The notes beneath the pieces are model-generated. The model saw only the letters and a program-made list of their open reading frames with translations. It made no database searches and was not told the origin of the DNA. From Emydura subglobosa (taxonomy: Eukaryota; Chordata; Testudines; Chelidae), in assembly GCA_007922225.1 (NCBI GenBank), contig ML679960.1, positions 2,618,032 through 2,682,031 on the forward strand: a DNA stretch of 64,000 nucleotides, written 5' to 3'. The position numbers and the translations under genes are program-made. This document shows positions 20,401-32,645 of the stretch, in pieces; the first letter of the stretch is position 1; each line of letters begins with the position of its first letter.

Positions 20401-23054
20401 AAGGGAACCCTTCAGTAAGGTGGGGAAGCTCAGGAAGCAGGAGACTGTCTGGAGCTAGGAGCAGCTATGGGGAGCAAGTTGGGAAGATGAGCTGAAAAAA
20501 TCTCTGTGTTTGTTTTGGACTTTTGAGTTCTGTCTTTGACAAGGCCTGCTGCCAGCCTGAGGAGAACTGATAAAGAGTGGATTAAAGGATTAAATTTAAA
20601 TGGTCACTGGAGACTGAGTTTCTTAAAGGGTCCTGGACAAAGGGGAAATAGAGGTGTGAGGGCCACAGAGGCAACCGTAGCCACAAGGGGATGCTCAGGA
20701 ATCAGTACATGACTCCCCATCCTACTTCCTTTGGTGTGCACATCCTGAACAACTTGGTAAAGAAGGTTCTTTTCTAACAAAGTATGGATAGTTCCTGGCT
20801 AGATGGTCCTAGATAACTTTATCATTGACAAAGGACTGTTGACAATAAGGCTCTCTCAGGCTATCTTCTTTTTGTTGTTTAACCACTGTATCAAAGGAGT
20901 GAGCATGAATATCAGGAGCAGGGAGAGGTGGATGCTCCATGATCTCCATTCCTTGTCATGATTCATAGAGGTACCTTCCTTAGGGTCCCACTCAGGTGTA
21001 ATCCTTTGCTTGCCCTTCCCTAAATCTGGTTCAGATATGCCCCTATCATCCATCCTCTCACCTCTGACATCAGGATTTCTGGGGCTTGGGGAAACACTTC
21101 TCCAAGATCCAATTTTACTAAGGGGAATATGCATGCCAGATCATCCTAGGTGTTCTTCCCCCTGGGCTTTGGTGAGGCTGGAGTAGGGGTATCAAGCAGG
21201 CACTGAAAATGTTTCCAGTCTTGTCCTATGGCAACAGACCAGGGAAAATTCTTTGAGACATTGACTTGGATCTCCTCTTCAAGTTCTGTCTGCAGTACCA
21301 CAACCACACTGGAATATGGTTTTGCATTATTGTGAATGCAAGAAGTGATCACCGGGTCAGTGATCTAAGGGTATTAAGTCCCTGTAGACCAGCATCTGAG
21401 GAAAATGCCGAATCCACCAGGCCAGAGGTAGCAAGACCCTCAAAGAGGACTGGCAACATAATTATCCCAGCAGCACAGCTGGGAAACACTGCGGTAACAC
21501 ACAGGTATAGGATTTCTCCCACTCTTTGAAGTGCTTCCCCTGTTCCTTCCTGATGGGAAGGGGTTTTGGATCTTGCTGACTATGCTAGTTGTACTATGGG
21601 GGCCTCTTACTGCCTCCTGAGTGCCTGCTTGAGGTTAGGGTTGCCTCTGTGGCCATCCCACCTCTTTTGCTCCTTCAAGAAACTCAGTCTTCAGAGACCT
21701 GCTAAGCTTAATCTTTTAATACACTTATCATCAATTCTCCATTGGCTGGTGGCAGACCTTGTCAAAAGCAGAACTCAAAAGTCCAAACAAGCACAAGCTT
21801 TTCCAGCTCACCTTCCCTTCTTCAGCTCCCACCCACAGGCTTTACCTGGCCAGGCCTCTACAGGAACCAAACATGTTCCCTGTTGTTATTCCCAGCTCTA
21901 GCCAGTCTCCTGAGCTTCCTCCTTCTGGCAGTCTCAGCTACTCTTTCAACTACATCCTCCCCACAGTTTCCCAGTGCCTTTTCTATTGGAATACTCTGCT
22001 TCCTCTCAAGTGGGACTAATCTTATAAATAGATCTGAGGCTCTCCAGCTCAGGGCGAAGCCCGCTTGTTAAACCTCCCCTACAGGTGTATCTTTTCCACC
22101 CTTGGATGTAAGGAGTTAGGCTAGTCTGCAGAAGTACCGTTTGTCTCTCCATACACTAGCAGTGGTGAATTTGAACACCTGTGTGTGTAAGTGTGTACAC
22201 CAGATTCCTGGAGAGTGAGACTGGACCCTTCATCAATAATTAAAAAAAAAAAAAAAAAATCTGCTGGCATTTCCTTAACATGAGGAATATAAATAATAAA
22301 ACTTAGTTTAAGTTGACCCCAAATGATATTAGACCTTTGTGGACCCATCAGGTAGAATTTAATCCATATATTTCAATAACTGAAATACGTGGAATGCTTC
22401 CAGGACATATTTATTAAAGAATTGAAAATTTTCTCTGGGCTTGAGTTCTTTAGTTTCTCTATGAAATCTAAATTCAGTCATTGGACCCTGTTCACAAGAA
22501 GCTCATAAACACTTGTGTCATGGGCATTATGTTTTCCTGCACACAAATAGAAAAGCATTTTTTTCAGTCTAGATTACTTATTTTAGATAAAGAAAAACAA
22601 CAAAGTTAGAACGGACCAATATAAAGTCTACATGAGAGAGCGAGAATTCAGTGAATCTCTCTGAAACAGTCTGCATGTGAAATGAGACACAAAATGCCAG
22701 CTGCCTCTGGGGCAGAGATGGGGGAACTTCTCCAGAGTTAAAGGAACAGTATTCAAAAAACAGAATGACACCGCCTTTCAGTTGCCTAGATACACACCAC
22801 ATTGGATAATAACTGGATGTTTGTAAAGTAGAAAAAACAACAATAAATGATCTTAGTATAGCGCTTCTAAAATCGGGAAGTACAATTCTGATATTAAAAA
22901 GCAGTTTGACATTTATAAAATCCTCCATAAAATATGTTCACTTTGCACAGTAATATGCATTGCTTTTATTTGTGTTGTTTTATTGTATAGTGTTGTGTTT
23001 TATTGTATATTATAACTGATTATTATTTTATTGTGATAGTGTCTAGAGATCACC
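20401..23054. other. Unassigned non-coding stretch
   Basis: No gene. Poly-A tract at 22242-22259. 22965-23010 has two copies of a TGTGTTTTATTGTATA-like unit. The segment 21100-22080 and the one at 20400-20720 have the look of LTR or internal retroelement DNA, but I cannot name a family. Confidence 0.4.
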
Positions 23055-23130
23055 AATTAAGGACTGGGGCCTATAGTGCAAGGCACTGTAGGTGCTCACA
23101 GAGTGTCTTTTCCAAAGAGCAAATCTAGAT
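23055..23130 (-). repeat. SINE tail fragment
   Basis: On the minus strand reads AGAGCACC-like through a GTGCCTTGCACTATAGGCCC block, matching the LINE-type tail seen at 4660-4740. Confidence 0.5.
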
Positions 23131-23164
23131 GTAAGGCAAGAGAAAAGAAGTGGATGGTTTATTA

Positions 23165-25020
23165 AAAACCTTACCAAATCTGAGATATATCACATCTACT
23201 GCTTCCCCCCTCCATAAGGCTTGTTATCCTGTCAAAGAAGGACATTAAGTTGGTTTGATATGATTTGTTCTTGACAAATCCATGTTGATTGTTACTTATT
23301 ACCTTATTATCGTCTAGGTGCTTACAAATTGTTTGATTATTTGTTCCATTATCTTTCTGGGTACCAAAATTAAGTTGACTAGTCCGTAAATCCCCTGGTT
23401 GTCCTTATTCACCTTTTTATAGAGAGGTACTATATTTGCCTTTTTCCTCTGGACTGGAAACGGCATCTAACTTATCTAAATATTCTTTAACCAGATCTTT
23501 CTCTATTTTTGCTTGCATTCCTTCCCCCTTATTGTTAATATTAATTGTGTTGAGTATTTGATCACCATTAACCTTTTCAATGAATACTGAAGCAAAATAG
23601 GTATTAAACACCTCAACTTTCTTGATAGTTTTCCTACCCTGCTAAGTAGAGGACCTACACTTTCCTTCATCTTTCTTTTACTTCTAATGTATTTAAAGAA
23701 CCTCTTCTTATTGCCTTTTATGTCACTTACTAGATGTAATTCATTTTGTGCCTTAGCCTTTCTGATTTTGTTCCTACATTCTTTTGCTATTCTTTTTTAT
23801 TCCTCCTTAGCAATTAGTTTCCACTTTTTGATTTTTCAGGTCATAAAAGAGCTCATGATGAAGCCATATTGACCTTTTACTATTCGTCCTACCTAGGGTG
23901 TCCAGATACAAGTGTGAAAAATTGGGATGGGGTGGAGGGAAATAAGCGCCCATACCAAAAAATAAAGCTGTGAATATTGGGACTGTCCCTATTATATTGG
24001 AACATCTGGTCACCCTTATTCCTACGTTTCCTTTGAATTGGGATAGTTTGAAGTTGTGCCTTTAATATGGTCTCATCATTGAGAAACTGACAGCTCTTCT
24101 GAACTTCTTTTTCGCTGAGATTTTCTTCCCAAGTGATCTTACCTACCAGTTCTCTGAGTTTGTTAAAATCCATTGTCCTTTTTCTCCTGCTCTCAATCCT
24201 TCCTTTCCATAGAATCATGAAATCTATCATTTCATTATCACTTTCACCTAAATTCTCTTCGCTACCAATTCCTCCCTGTTGATCAGAATCAAGTCTAAAA
24301 AGGCTGTCCTCCTGGTTACTTCCTTCACTTTCTGAAACACAAAATTGTCCCCAATACGTTCCAAAAACTTATTGGAATTTTTGTATTTTGCTGTATTACT
24401 TTACCAACAGATGTCTAGGTAGTTAAAATTCCCCATTACTACCAGGTCCTGTGTTTTGGATATTTCTGTTATTTGGTCTAGAAATGCCTCAACCAGCTCC
24501 TCTTCCTGATTTGATTGTCTATAGTAGACCCTATCATGACATCACCCCTATTTTTTACCTTTTTTATCTTTACCCAGAGACTCTCAACTGGTCTGCCTCC
24601 CACCTCCTTCTGTACCTCAGAACACCGCTGTGTATTCTGGATGTGTAAGGATGTGTATTCTCTCTTTTTTTTTTAACCCTGCCTGTCCTTCTTGAACAAG
24701 CTGTACCCCTATATACCAATATTCCAGTCATGAGATTTATCCCACCCTACGATGCCAATTAAGTCATACTTTAGCTTAGGTACTACTACTTCCTGTTCTT
24801 CCTGTTTGTTCCCCATACTCCTGGCATTTGTGTATAGACATCTAAGAGGCTGAACAGACTCCCCCACTGATTTCCCTCCTTTTGTTTCTATGACCCTATT
24901 GTAAATTTCCATGCCCTCCCCCAACAACCCTCTTTTAAGGTTGCCTTTTTTATACTTACTATGGACTTTTGTCACCTGCCCCATTTGAACTATAGTCTGA
25001 TCTATAGATTATATAGATTA
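23165..25020 (-). pseudogene. CR1 LINE ORF2 (endonuclease and reverse transcriptase start)
   Basis: Minus-strand reading starts at about 24880 with LYTNARSMGNKQEEQE, the opening of the CR1 endonuclease, followed by a YDLIGI block and SHDWNIGI. After a broken stretch come [13 protein letters not shown] and ESDNEMIDFMI sequence (24300-24200), the linker (MDFNKLRELVGK, 24170 down; [15 protein letters not shown], 23760), and FNTYFASVF (23611 down). The RT begins near 23450. A deletion at about 23455-23460 removes the segment that normally precedes WKKANIVP. The copy stops near 23165 without the rest of the RT or the 3' UTR, which is unusual because CR1 insertions are normally 5'-truncated. Numerous stops and frameshifts. 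Confidence 0.85.
23895..24016. mobile_element. 122 bp MITE nested in CR1
   Basis: Ends AGGGTGTCCAGAT and ATCTGGTCACCCT are inverted copies at 12 of 13 bases. It interrupts the CR1 linker region and the CR1 reading resumes on both sides. The flanks carry similar TTC.TCCTAC words, which may be a target-site duplication of about 8 bp, though the exact limits are blurred. No coding capacity. Confidence 0.8.
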
Positions 25021-28000
25021 CTTAAGAATTCCCAGTTATCACATTGAGGGTTGACTGGTTCTTGTCCCAAGATCAGGTCCAGTAGTATTCAAATAATTAT
25101 ATAGTTGGGAACCCCAATGTGCACAGTTGCAATACTCACACTATAGGAACACTTCTATATTTACAATAGTTTATTAATACATTTCACACAGTCACAAACA
25201 CCCCAACTCAGCAAGATAGATAGAGATACGCCAGAATGTACATCTGCACAGGCATATACGTACACCGTCCCTTTTAGAACAACCTGAAATGTTAGCCCTC
25301 ATCTTCCTCATCACCATCACCTTCCTCCTCATCATTAGTGGCCATCATTCTAGCACCTCCAGAGGACTACATCTTTCTTTTACTGCCCCTAGACTGGGAT
25401 GCAACTTTATAATATGATACACTGACACCACTATGTTTGATGCATATTTAGTAGGGATATTTTCCCTTTTCCTTATTTGTATTTCCTCACCTTACTTATG
25501 TTGGAGTATCCTTCTCCTGTAGGTTAGTATATCATAGATCTCAACCTATTATCGTATACGTCAATTGGTTACTATGGCCCTCTTGTGATTAGGTATCTGT
25601 GGATGCAGCTCATGTATCTGTTTTGTACATACATACCTGTTATTTATGTCAATTCATTGCCATGACACCCTTGTGGTTGGGTCAGGTGCTGTGGTCAGAA
25701 ATTCCCCATAAACACTCTATTTTCAGCTCCCCAATACTTGTGGTTTTCTGTTGGGCTGTTTATCTGTTCAAAGTTCATAGATCTCAAGCCTTATACTAAC
25801 TTGCTGAAGCTAATGTCTTACAAAATATAGACCTTTAGGTTCCCTGCATTACTACTGAATATAATAAAAGCAGAAATTGAAGCCCCAGTCCTGCACAATT
25901 TATCATATGGGTCGACTGCTGCACACTGAAGTCAATGGGATCCTCTGTGGGTGCAGCATTCCTCCAGCACATTACACAATGCAGAATCCAGGTCTAATAC
26001 TGCTCTCCTGGCAGCAATACACCAGCAGACAGATGATGATACCTCCCTCACTGTCTCCTGCCAAGGATACAAATGGATTATATAGCACAATGAGGTGTAA
26101 GTCACAAGTCCCAGCATTAGTTTGCTTTGTTGTATCAAACACAGCATTTCCTTTTCTTAGTTGGCTGCCTGTTGAAGGGGAATAAGGGTTTCCCCTGCCC
26201 CTGGTCCCAGTTCCTGGAGATTGGAAGGAATTCTAGTTCTTTATGATTTAGTATCCTTAGTGAGCTATTTGGGCAAACTAGCTCAGATTGTAATTATTCA
26301 TACCAAGAGTCATCAGGAATCATTCTCATCCTCTGTCCTTTGATCTAAACCATCTTGGGATCAATTATAGCTTTTAAAGCCTACTGAAGAGGAGGAAGAG
26401 GTGCATTGCTCAAGCCCAAGTGCCTGGGGGATGGATCCCTCTGGAAAGGGTAATGGACTTGAATCTCCACTGGTTTGCATCTTGTGTAGTCATTCACTCC
26501 TGTGCAAAGAGGATCTAAAAGTCCCCATTCTGGTGGATGACTACACAACATACAGGGGAGAATCAGACCTGGGGGGGAAAAAAGAACTTGTGAGAGCAGG
26601 GCTTGTGATGAGTGGGGTAGGGATTAAATGAGGCATTCCCAAGATCATTCCATGCAGAAATGTTTACACATGGGAAAACCCCCCAAGAAGCCAGGCAACC
26701 GATAATAGAATATAGCTGATGACTTTAAAGCTCCCCATAGGCATTTTATAAAAGCCCCAATCCTTCTCTGCCCAGTTCTAAAGAAAAACCTCTGCTACAA
26801 AAACCTCTCCAGGGAATGACTCTAAAATGAGCACCTAAAGTGAGCCTTTTATAACTCAGTCTTTCCAATGCTTACAATTTTAGCACGCATGTTTTGTTTT
26901 GTTTTTCTTCTAGCCCCAGCTCCTGGAGTTAAATGATCATATGAGAATCCCAGGTCTCCCTGAAAACAAAAGGAGTTGCTAGCCCTCCCTGTTGGGGAGA
27001 AAGCTTAAAAATGTGACCTGCATTCCCCCTACAAGCTCAAATGCTAAATAAAAAGATGCCCTACATTTATTATATTTTTAAATTCTCATTATTTTTAAGC
27101 CAATCATGATTTTTTTGAGTTTTGATTCATAATTTTTGAGAGCTTTGGGTTGGCAATACTATCACTGCAAGCAAAGTCCATACAGATCAAAAGTCAGCTA
27201 GTTCCTCTTATTACTTGTATCCCAATAGCCCCAACAAGACCCATTATACAAGTGGACGGAGCTGGTCTTTCAATTCTTCTGGATTACATATGGCTATACT
27301 GCCAGAGTGCCTCTGGCTACAACTGCACCAGCATAGTACGCTCTTTTTTTGTTTTGCCATCCTGTAGCTCATGGGAACAGAACCATGGGCTCCAAGCAAA
27401 AAAAATCATTTGGTTCACTAAGGGAGCTGGCAGCATGAGCCAGCACTCTGCAGCTCAGATTTTAGTAGGGTCTATAGGCGTACACTAGAGAAAAGCTCCC
27501 TACCTCCTCTCCCCACTATAACATAGACACTCAGAAGCAATCACAATTTATTCCCGGGTGTATTTCTAATCATTCTGAGACCAAGAGAATATATTTCTTT
27601 GTGGTTCTGTCACGAGTTTGCTGTGATTCACAGACGATAGTTCTTTTCTTTTCTATTTTGGAAGAGATCTAAAAAAGAAATTACCACTAGCTTTCCCTCC
27701 ACCCTCTGCCTGTGAAATGAGTGGCACCAACATAAGCAAATATGCCAAGTGACAGTGATCTGAAGTAGCCCAGCTCTATATACGAAATCGCAAAATAAAT
27801 GGAAATTGAAGCTTTTCCTTTTATCAGCCTGCAGGCACCTGGATCCCTTGTTTCATATAACAGAAGAACCCTACTTCTACGCTCTTGCTCTAGATGCAGC
27901 GGCTAAGAATAGACGCCGCAAGTTCCAGTGACAGGTTTTAGTGCTGTCTCTTGAGAAAAAGCAGGCAATGAACAGTCCATCAAGTTAAGAATCTAAGAGG

Positions 28001-28284
28001 ATAAAGACAGCTCAGAAGACACAAGACTAGCATATTGACTAGCTGTCTCTTTATCATTCATTTAGGTTCGACTGCTGTTAAAGTTTTTTGGGTTTTTTTT
28101 TCTTTTAATATACCTCACAACACTGACACATGATGCTTCCCCAAGTATTTTCCCCATTTTAAGTTTAAAGCTATGCCCATCAGGGAAGTAAGCCTTAATT
28201 AGTTTCAGCAAATACAAGATTACCTAGTACCATGGGGAAAGCCATGGTAGACTAGGGAAGCTATTGAATAATACTTTTATGTTT
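25021..28284. other. Unassigned non-coding stretch
   Basis: No gene or RNA recognised. 25030-25870 has features of an LTR-type repeat on the minus strand (composition, CATCATTCTAGC block) but no partner copy. Open frames at 25877-26185 and 27150-27488 show no known domain. Confidence 0.4.
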
Positions 28285-28400
28285 ATATAGCACTGCACAT
28301 GTTCAAAGTGCTTTACTATTAACACATTAATCTTCACAACACCCGTGTGAGGCAGGTGGGTGACAGGTATTATCACCATTTACAGATGGTGAAATGGATT
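28285..28400 (-). repeat. MIR-like SINE fragment
   Basis: Minus-strand reading gives CCATTTCACCATCTGTAAAT, then CACCTGCCTCACACGGGTGT and a TAGTAAAGCACTTTGAACA end, the SINE 3' half. Confidence 0.7.
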
Positions 28401-28589
28401 TATTTACAGATTTAAAAGAAAGCCAAGGAGAGGGATATTTATGCTTCGCATGATTGGTGCACTTTCATTTAGAATACCCAGACATTAGCTTCCTGTGGAT
28501 AGTGTGGTAATGAGGCGGGAGTGTATCTTGCAACTCACACTGCTTCTGGCTTTTCAGAATTATCAGGCAAAGTGCATGCTATGACTAGT

Positions 28590-28695
28590 TCTTTTTAAAT
28601 GCAAGGCAGTGACTTGGCTTATTGTATGTCTGCGAAGTGCCTGTCACACTTTTGGGTGCTTAATAAACAGATATAATAATAATAATAAATTGCTC
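28590..28695 (+). repeat. SINE tail fragment with (AAT)n
   Basis: AGTGCCTGTCACACTTTTGG then GTGCTTAATAAACAG and an ATAATAATAATAAT tract, a typical SINE or LINE-derived end. Confidence 0.5.
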
Positions 28696-28984
28696 AGTTG
28701 AGCATAGGCAAGGCAAGAATGGACACCAGATTGCTTTCGCTCAATTATGTTGCCTAGGAAACATCAACCTATGATAGCCACATATTTAGCAAAGCCATTT
28801 CAGTTTGTGTCTGAGAAAAAAGCAGAAAATGATTCAGTGTGAAACACTTGGGGACAAAATTCCCAGTCTCCTGCCCACAAAAATCTCTTGACACAATCGA
28901 GTTCCTTTCAATGATTAAGTCACTTTCAAGCTGGCATTTCTCTTTCCTTTGCCTAGATACCTTTGAGGATCTGGGCTTCATTGT

Positions 28985-29105
28985 CTCTGTTCCTCAGTTG
29001 CTCATTTGTAAAATGGAGATATTTATCCCTAACTCTCAGGTGTATTGTGAAGATAAAATCGCTGAAGCATGTGTGACACTCAGATACTATAGTGAGCAGG
29101 AGTAG
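28985..29105 (+). repeat. MIR-like SINE core fragment
   Basis: TCTGTTCCTCAGTTGCTCAT then TTGTAAAATGGAGATATTTA and TATTGTGAAGATAAAAT, the core and 3' half of this SINE group. Confidence 0.65.
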
Positions 29106-29218
29106 GACATAGACATACCTATGATAGATTGGAGAATAGCAAAGCTTCAGGGAAAACAGAACAGGAACTGGAAAAAACCACCATTCTAAAATAACAATCA
29201 GGCCTCCTGACCAGAGAG

Positions 29219-29246
29219 TGTGTGCGCGCGCGCGCGTGTGCGTGCA
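29219..29246. repeat. Alternating purine-pyrimidine tract (GC/TG)
   Basis: GTGTGCGCGCGCGCGCGTGTG-like alternation, able in principle to adopt Z-DNA. Confidence 0.9.
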
Positions 29247-29779
29247 TGGGAAAGATTTAATTAGTGACTGCAGAATTTCAAAGGGGGGGAAAATATGATG
29301 GCAAAGCCTGATGGGGTGTGTGTGTGCATGCACATGCGTGTGATACCAGGCACCATATTGATTTACTGGAAGGAAAGTGACAAGACCTCCAGTAATTTTG
29401 GAATAAATCTATCTATCCAGTGTCTCCTCATTATAGTGTCTGAGTGCCTCCCATGAGCTAAAAAAGATCTTGCTCTTCCTTCGCTGACGATGAGAGGTAG
29501 CTTTAGGGGTTTTTTTTCCTAGTGGTGGTGATTGCTCTGTGTGTATGTGTGTGTGTGTCTGAGTGAAAATAAAAGATTGAGGTGCTATTTAGGAAGGTTC
29601 AGGCAGAGATGTAAGTTCTGCATTGGGCTCTCTATGTGGTTAGGCTGGTTGACATGCTCATTTCAGCTGGCAGTAAAGAGACAGTCATGGTCTGGCACCT
29701 GTGAATGTTCTGTCTCGTGCAGACTTAAGGCCGCCCATTGCCTGACCGTTTCATTTGGAATGCAGTCATTATGGGTGGC

Positions 29780-29781
<2 letters not shown>
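29247..29781. other. Non-coding stretch between simple repeats
   Basis: Contains short TG runs near 29318-29340 and 29537-29558. No gene recognised. Confidence 0.4.

Positions 29782-29830
<49 letters not shown>
29782..29830. repeat. (AG)24 microsatellite
   Basis: Uninterrupted AG dinucleotides, 49 bp. It lies inside the open frame 29532-29897, which is therefore not convincing as a gene. Confidence 0.95.
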
Positions 29831-29832
<2 letters not shown>

Positions 29833-31026
29833 TCTGTCAAGTAGCTAGAGACAATCCAACGGAGAGATTTGAATATCTGGACAGAGCTCTTCTATAGTCT
29901 GTATTCAGTGTGAAGCCAGTGTAGGGAGCAGCATATAGAGGTAATATGTTCCCCATGATCTGAGTGACGCTACCATCTTCTGAGCCAGCTGAAGCTTTCT
30001 CAGGGCATTGGTGTCATTTCTAAATATAGGGCCTGCAACGATCAAGCCATATTATCCATGCTGAATTACAGGTGCAATATTAGAATTCAGTGTTACAAGA
30101 ACATAGATTCACTGTGGCTGGATCTGAGCCTCATAGTATCTGGCCTGCCACAGATGGACACAGGTTTGTTTTTTTTTCTTCTCCTACCCACTGGGCTATC
30201 TGCGTATCCATGTGCTGTCAGGAGTCTGAGGATCCCAAAACTATGAGCTGATGTAACAATCTGTGAGGGCAGGTGCCTGTGATGGATGGGGTTGTTAAAA
30301 AAGAGAAAAATTCTTCAAAATGCTTCCTTCTTGCCACGAGTACCAGCCATGTCTGACTCAGCATGGTACACAGGGGTCCATCCAACCATCCACCCAGCCT
30401 TGAATGGTGTCAAAAGTGTCAGACCTTCTGCTTGGAACATATGCCACTGCCCTTCTGACTGACATAAATACTAATGATATGAATACCCTGTGGCCTTTTG
30501 TTTTATTTGTAACAACAGCTTTACTGGTTTGGTTCCTATTAATCCTTTTCTGCTCCTATCTGGACCCCGTCATCAGACGTGAAGATAAGATCAGGTGTTG
30601 CACATTCATGACGGAGTTCAGGGTACAAAGGGAAATCCACAGGCAATGCAGCCTTGGAATTTGATAGTTTTCAGTGGACCTGGTGCAGCCTACCATCATC
30701 CCAATAATTTTATATTGTCCATTAAAATACAGCAAAAGACCAAGCAATGCATTTGAAATTGTCTGCATAGTTTTCCAAGTCTTTGAAAAGCAATGATCAT
30801 TTCTTTCTGTAGGTACAATTACATTTCCAATTGTCACCATTTGGCAACAGTTGTGAGGTTGCTCCAAATCCGAGAGTGAAAATAAATAATGAACAAATTT
30901 GTCTCCCTGACCCCAGCATAATTTGGAGGGGAAAATGTGTTAACAATCCAATGTGCCAGAAGCAGTGATGCAAACCGAACACAACATCCATGTTGAGGTT
31001 AAAAGTGCAACATTAGAGCTCTCTCA
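29831..31026. other. Unassigned non-coding stretch
   Basis: No coding pattern, RNA gene or named repeat seen. Confidence 0.45.
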
Positions 31027-31100
31027 GGGTATGTCTACACTGCAATGTAAGCCCAGTGTTAGTGGGACTCATCTCAGCTGATCTTTGGAAGGTCCAGCTG
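31027..31100 (+). repeat. Harbinger-type MITE end fragment
   Basis: Begins GGGTATGTCTACACTGCA, identical over the first 14 bases to the MITE ends at 37480. The opposite end is not found. Confidence 0.6.
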
Positions 31101-32124
31101 TGGTTGGCTTTTGGCAGTTCTCACTTTTTCCTTACACTTTCTAACCTCCAAGAGGTAGCTTTCCTTGCTGACCCATCCCATTTCCCATTCCCTGTAGGCT
31201 TTCTGCTTTCTCATAATCACCTGTTTGAGATGCTTGCTCATCCAGCTTGCTCTGCAACCCTTCCTTATGAATTTTTTCCCTTTGCTTGGGATGCAGGTGT
31301 AGCTCCCCTAGAGTTTAGAGAGCATGGTCCCTTTAAAACCTCGTCCAGAGGCAGGGGAAATGCTGACTGTTCCATGAAGTGGAAGGGCTGGTTGTGGGAG
31401 AGGGGTGGAAAAAGGGAAAGAACGACAGGGTCTGTGTGTGTGTGTGTGTGCAGCTCTGGATAAGAGGGCTACATGAGCAGGCCCTCACTGACTGAAGCAG
31501 CCAAGAACCTGCCAGAAGCCTGGGAGGGACAGAGCGGCCAACTGGGGATGCCCCAAGACAGGAGCCAGGAGGGGCATTGCGTTGAGAAGGACAAACCAGG
31601 GCTGGATACAGTATTGCTGTTGCCCAGAGCTGTGTGGGGCCATGAGTACTGGGGCTTGTGACCTTGGATTGGGAATAAGAAGGGAGGCTGTAGCTAGTTA
31701 AGTGGGGAGGGTGTCGCTCAGTGTGGGTTTGCAGAGAGCGGCAGGAGAGGCCACTGGAGAGGTTTGCTAGGGAAAGACGACCAGGAGCACCCAAGCCTCA
31801 CTGCTGGACTGGAACTCTGCCCAGGATTCCTGAACTTTGAGTGCAGACACATCATTCGACATCTGCCCTTTTAGACTGTGGTATCACTGGGCCTGTGGGG
31901 CTTTGTGTTGCATGTAACCCTGTTTTACCACTCTCTCTATCTTCCCCCTATTGTTTTTCTCCATTCATCCCACTGTGAATAAATATATATATATTCTTAT
32001 TTTATATTTCTTATATTCATTGTACTCTTCCACTGTGTGTGTGTGTGTTCACTCCAGGGGGTTTGGAACAAGTGCCCCTGGGGTGGAAGGGAGTTTCCTT
32101 GCTGAATTCCTGTGCACGCTTTTT
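31101..32124 (+). other. Unassigned; LTR-like segment at about 31780-32110
   Basis: 31780-32110 has an LTR-like layout: CTGGACTGGAACTCTGCC..., an AATAAATATATATA stretch near 31978, a (TG)n tract at 32033-32047 and a GTTTGGAACAAGTGCCCCTG block. No partner LTR or gag/pol is present, so a solo LTR is possible. 31101-31780 is unassigned. Confidence 0.35.
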
Positions 32125-32561
32125 CTTGGCTGGAGCTGCCTGCAGAGCAGACTCCATCTTGGCCACGAGGGCACTAACGTTACAGAGGCTTCAGATAGTG
32201 TCTGTAACTTTGACTTAAAGTAATTCCAAGCCTCCTCCACATTCAGATCCTTGAATTCTTCAGTCCATTCCTTAACATCTTCCCTTAATTTTTTACAGTT
32301 TGTTCTTTCAAAATCAAGGACCCTAGTTGCAAACCTATTTTTTTTAGCCTTCCATTTAGTTTAAACTGAATTAACTCATGGTCACTCAAACTACGGTTGT
32401 GCTCTACAGCCAGTTCTCCTATGAAGTCCTCGCTACTTACCAATACTAAATCTAAAAACAGCATCACCTCTTGTTGGTTTGGTGACTATTTGGTGAAGAA
32501 ATCTGTCCGCTATCACATCCAGGAATATCTGGGCCCTACCATTATTTGTAGCACTCATGGA
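32125..32561 (-). pseudogene. CR1 LINE endonuclease/linker fragment
   Basis: Minus-strand reading from 32560: a short ATNNGRAQIF block, FLDVIADRFLHQIVTKPTRGDAVF in part, a stop, then SDHELIQFKLNGR (32375 down), DFERTNCKKLREDVKEW and a NVEEAWNYFKSKLQTLSE end. This is the C-terminal endonuclease region and following linker of a CR1 subfamily different from the one at 23-25 kb. Stops interrupt it. Confidence 0.75.
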
Positions 32562-32645
32562 CTCATAGACTATAAGGCCAAAAGGGTCCATTATAATTGT
32601 CCAGTCTGACCTCCTGCACAACATAGGCCAGAGAACTTCACCCAC
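32562..32645 (-). mobile_element. CR1 LINE 3' end
   Basis: On the minus strand ends GCAGGAGGTCAGACTGGACA ... CCTTATAGTCTATGAGTCC, the CR1 3' terminus with the ATGAGTC-type tail. It abuts the endonuclease fragment directly, so it is a short insertion into an older CR1. Confidence 0.75.

Noticed and set aside
25030..25870. Endogenous retrovirus LTR
   Set aside because: The composition is suggestive, but there is no partner LTR, gag, pol or env sequence, so kept only as unassigned.
29532..29897. 121-codon open frame on +
   Set aside because: A third of it is the (AG)n tract translated as Arg-Glu repeats.
31780..32110. Host gene 3' end with polyadenylation signal
   Set aside because: An AATAAA is present but no upstream exon; an LTR-like repeat is a simpler reading.
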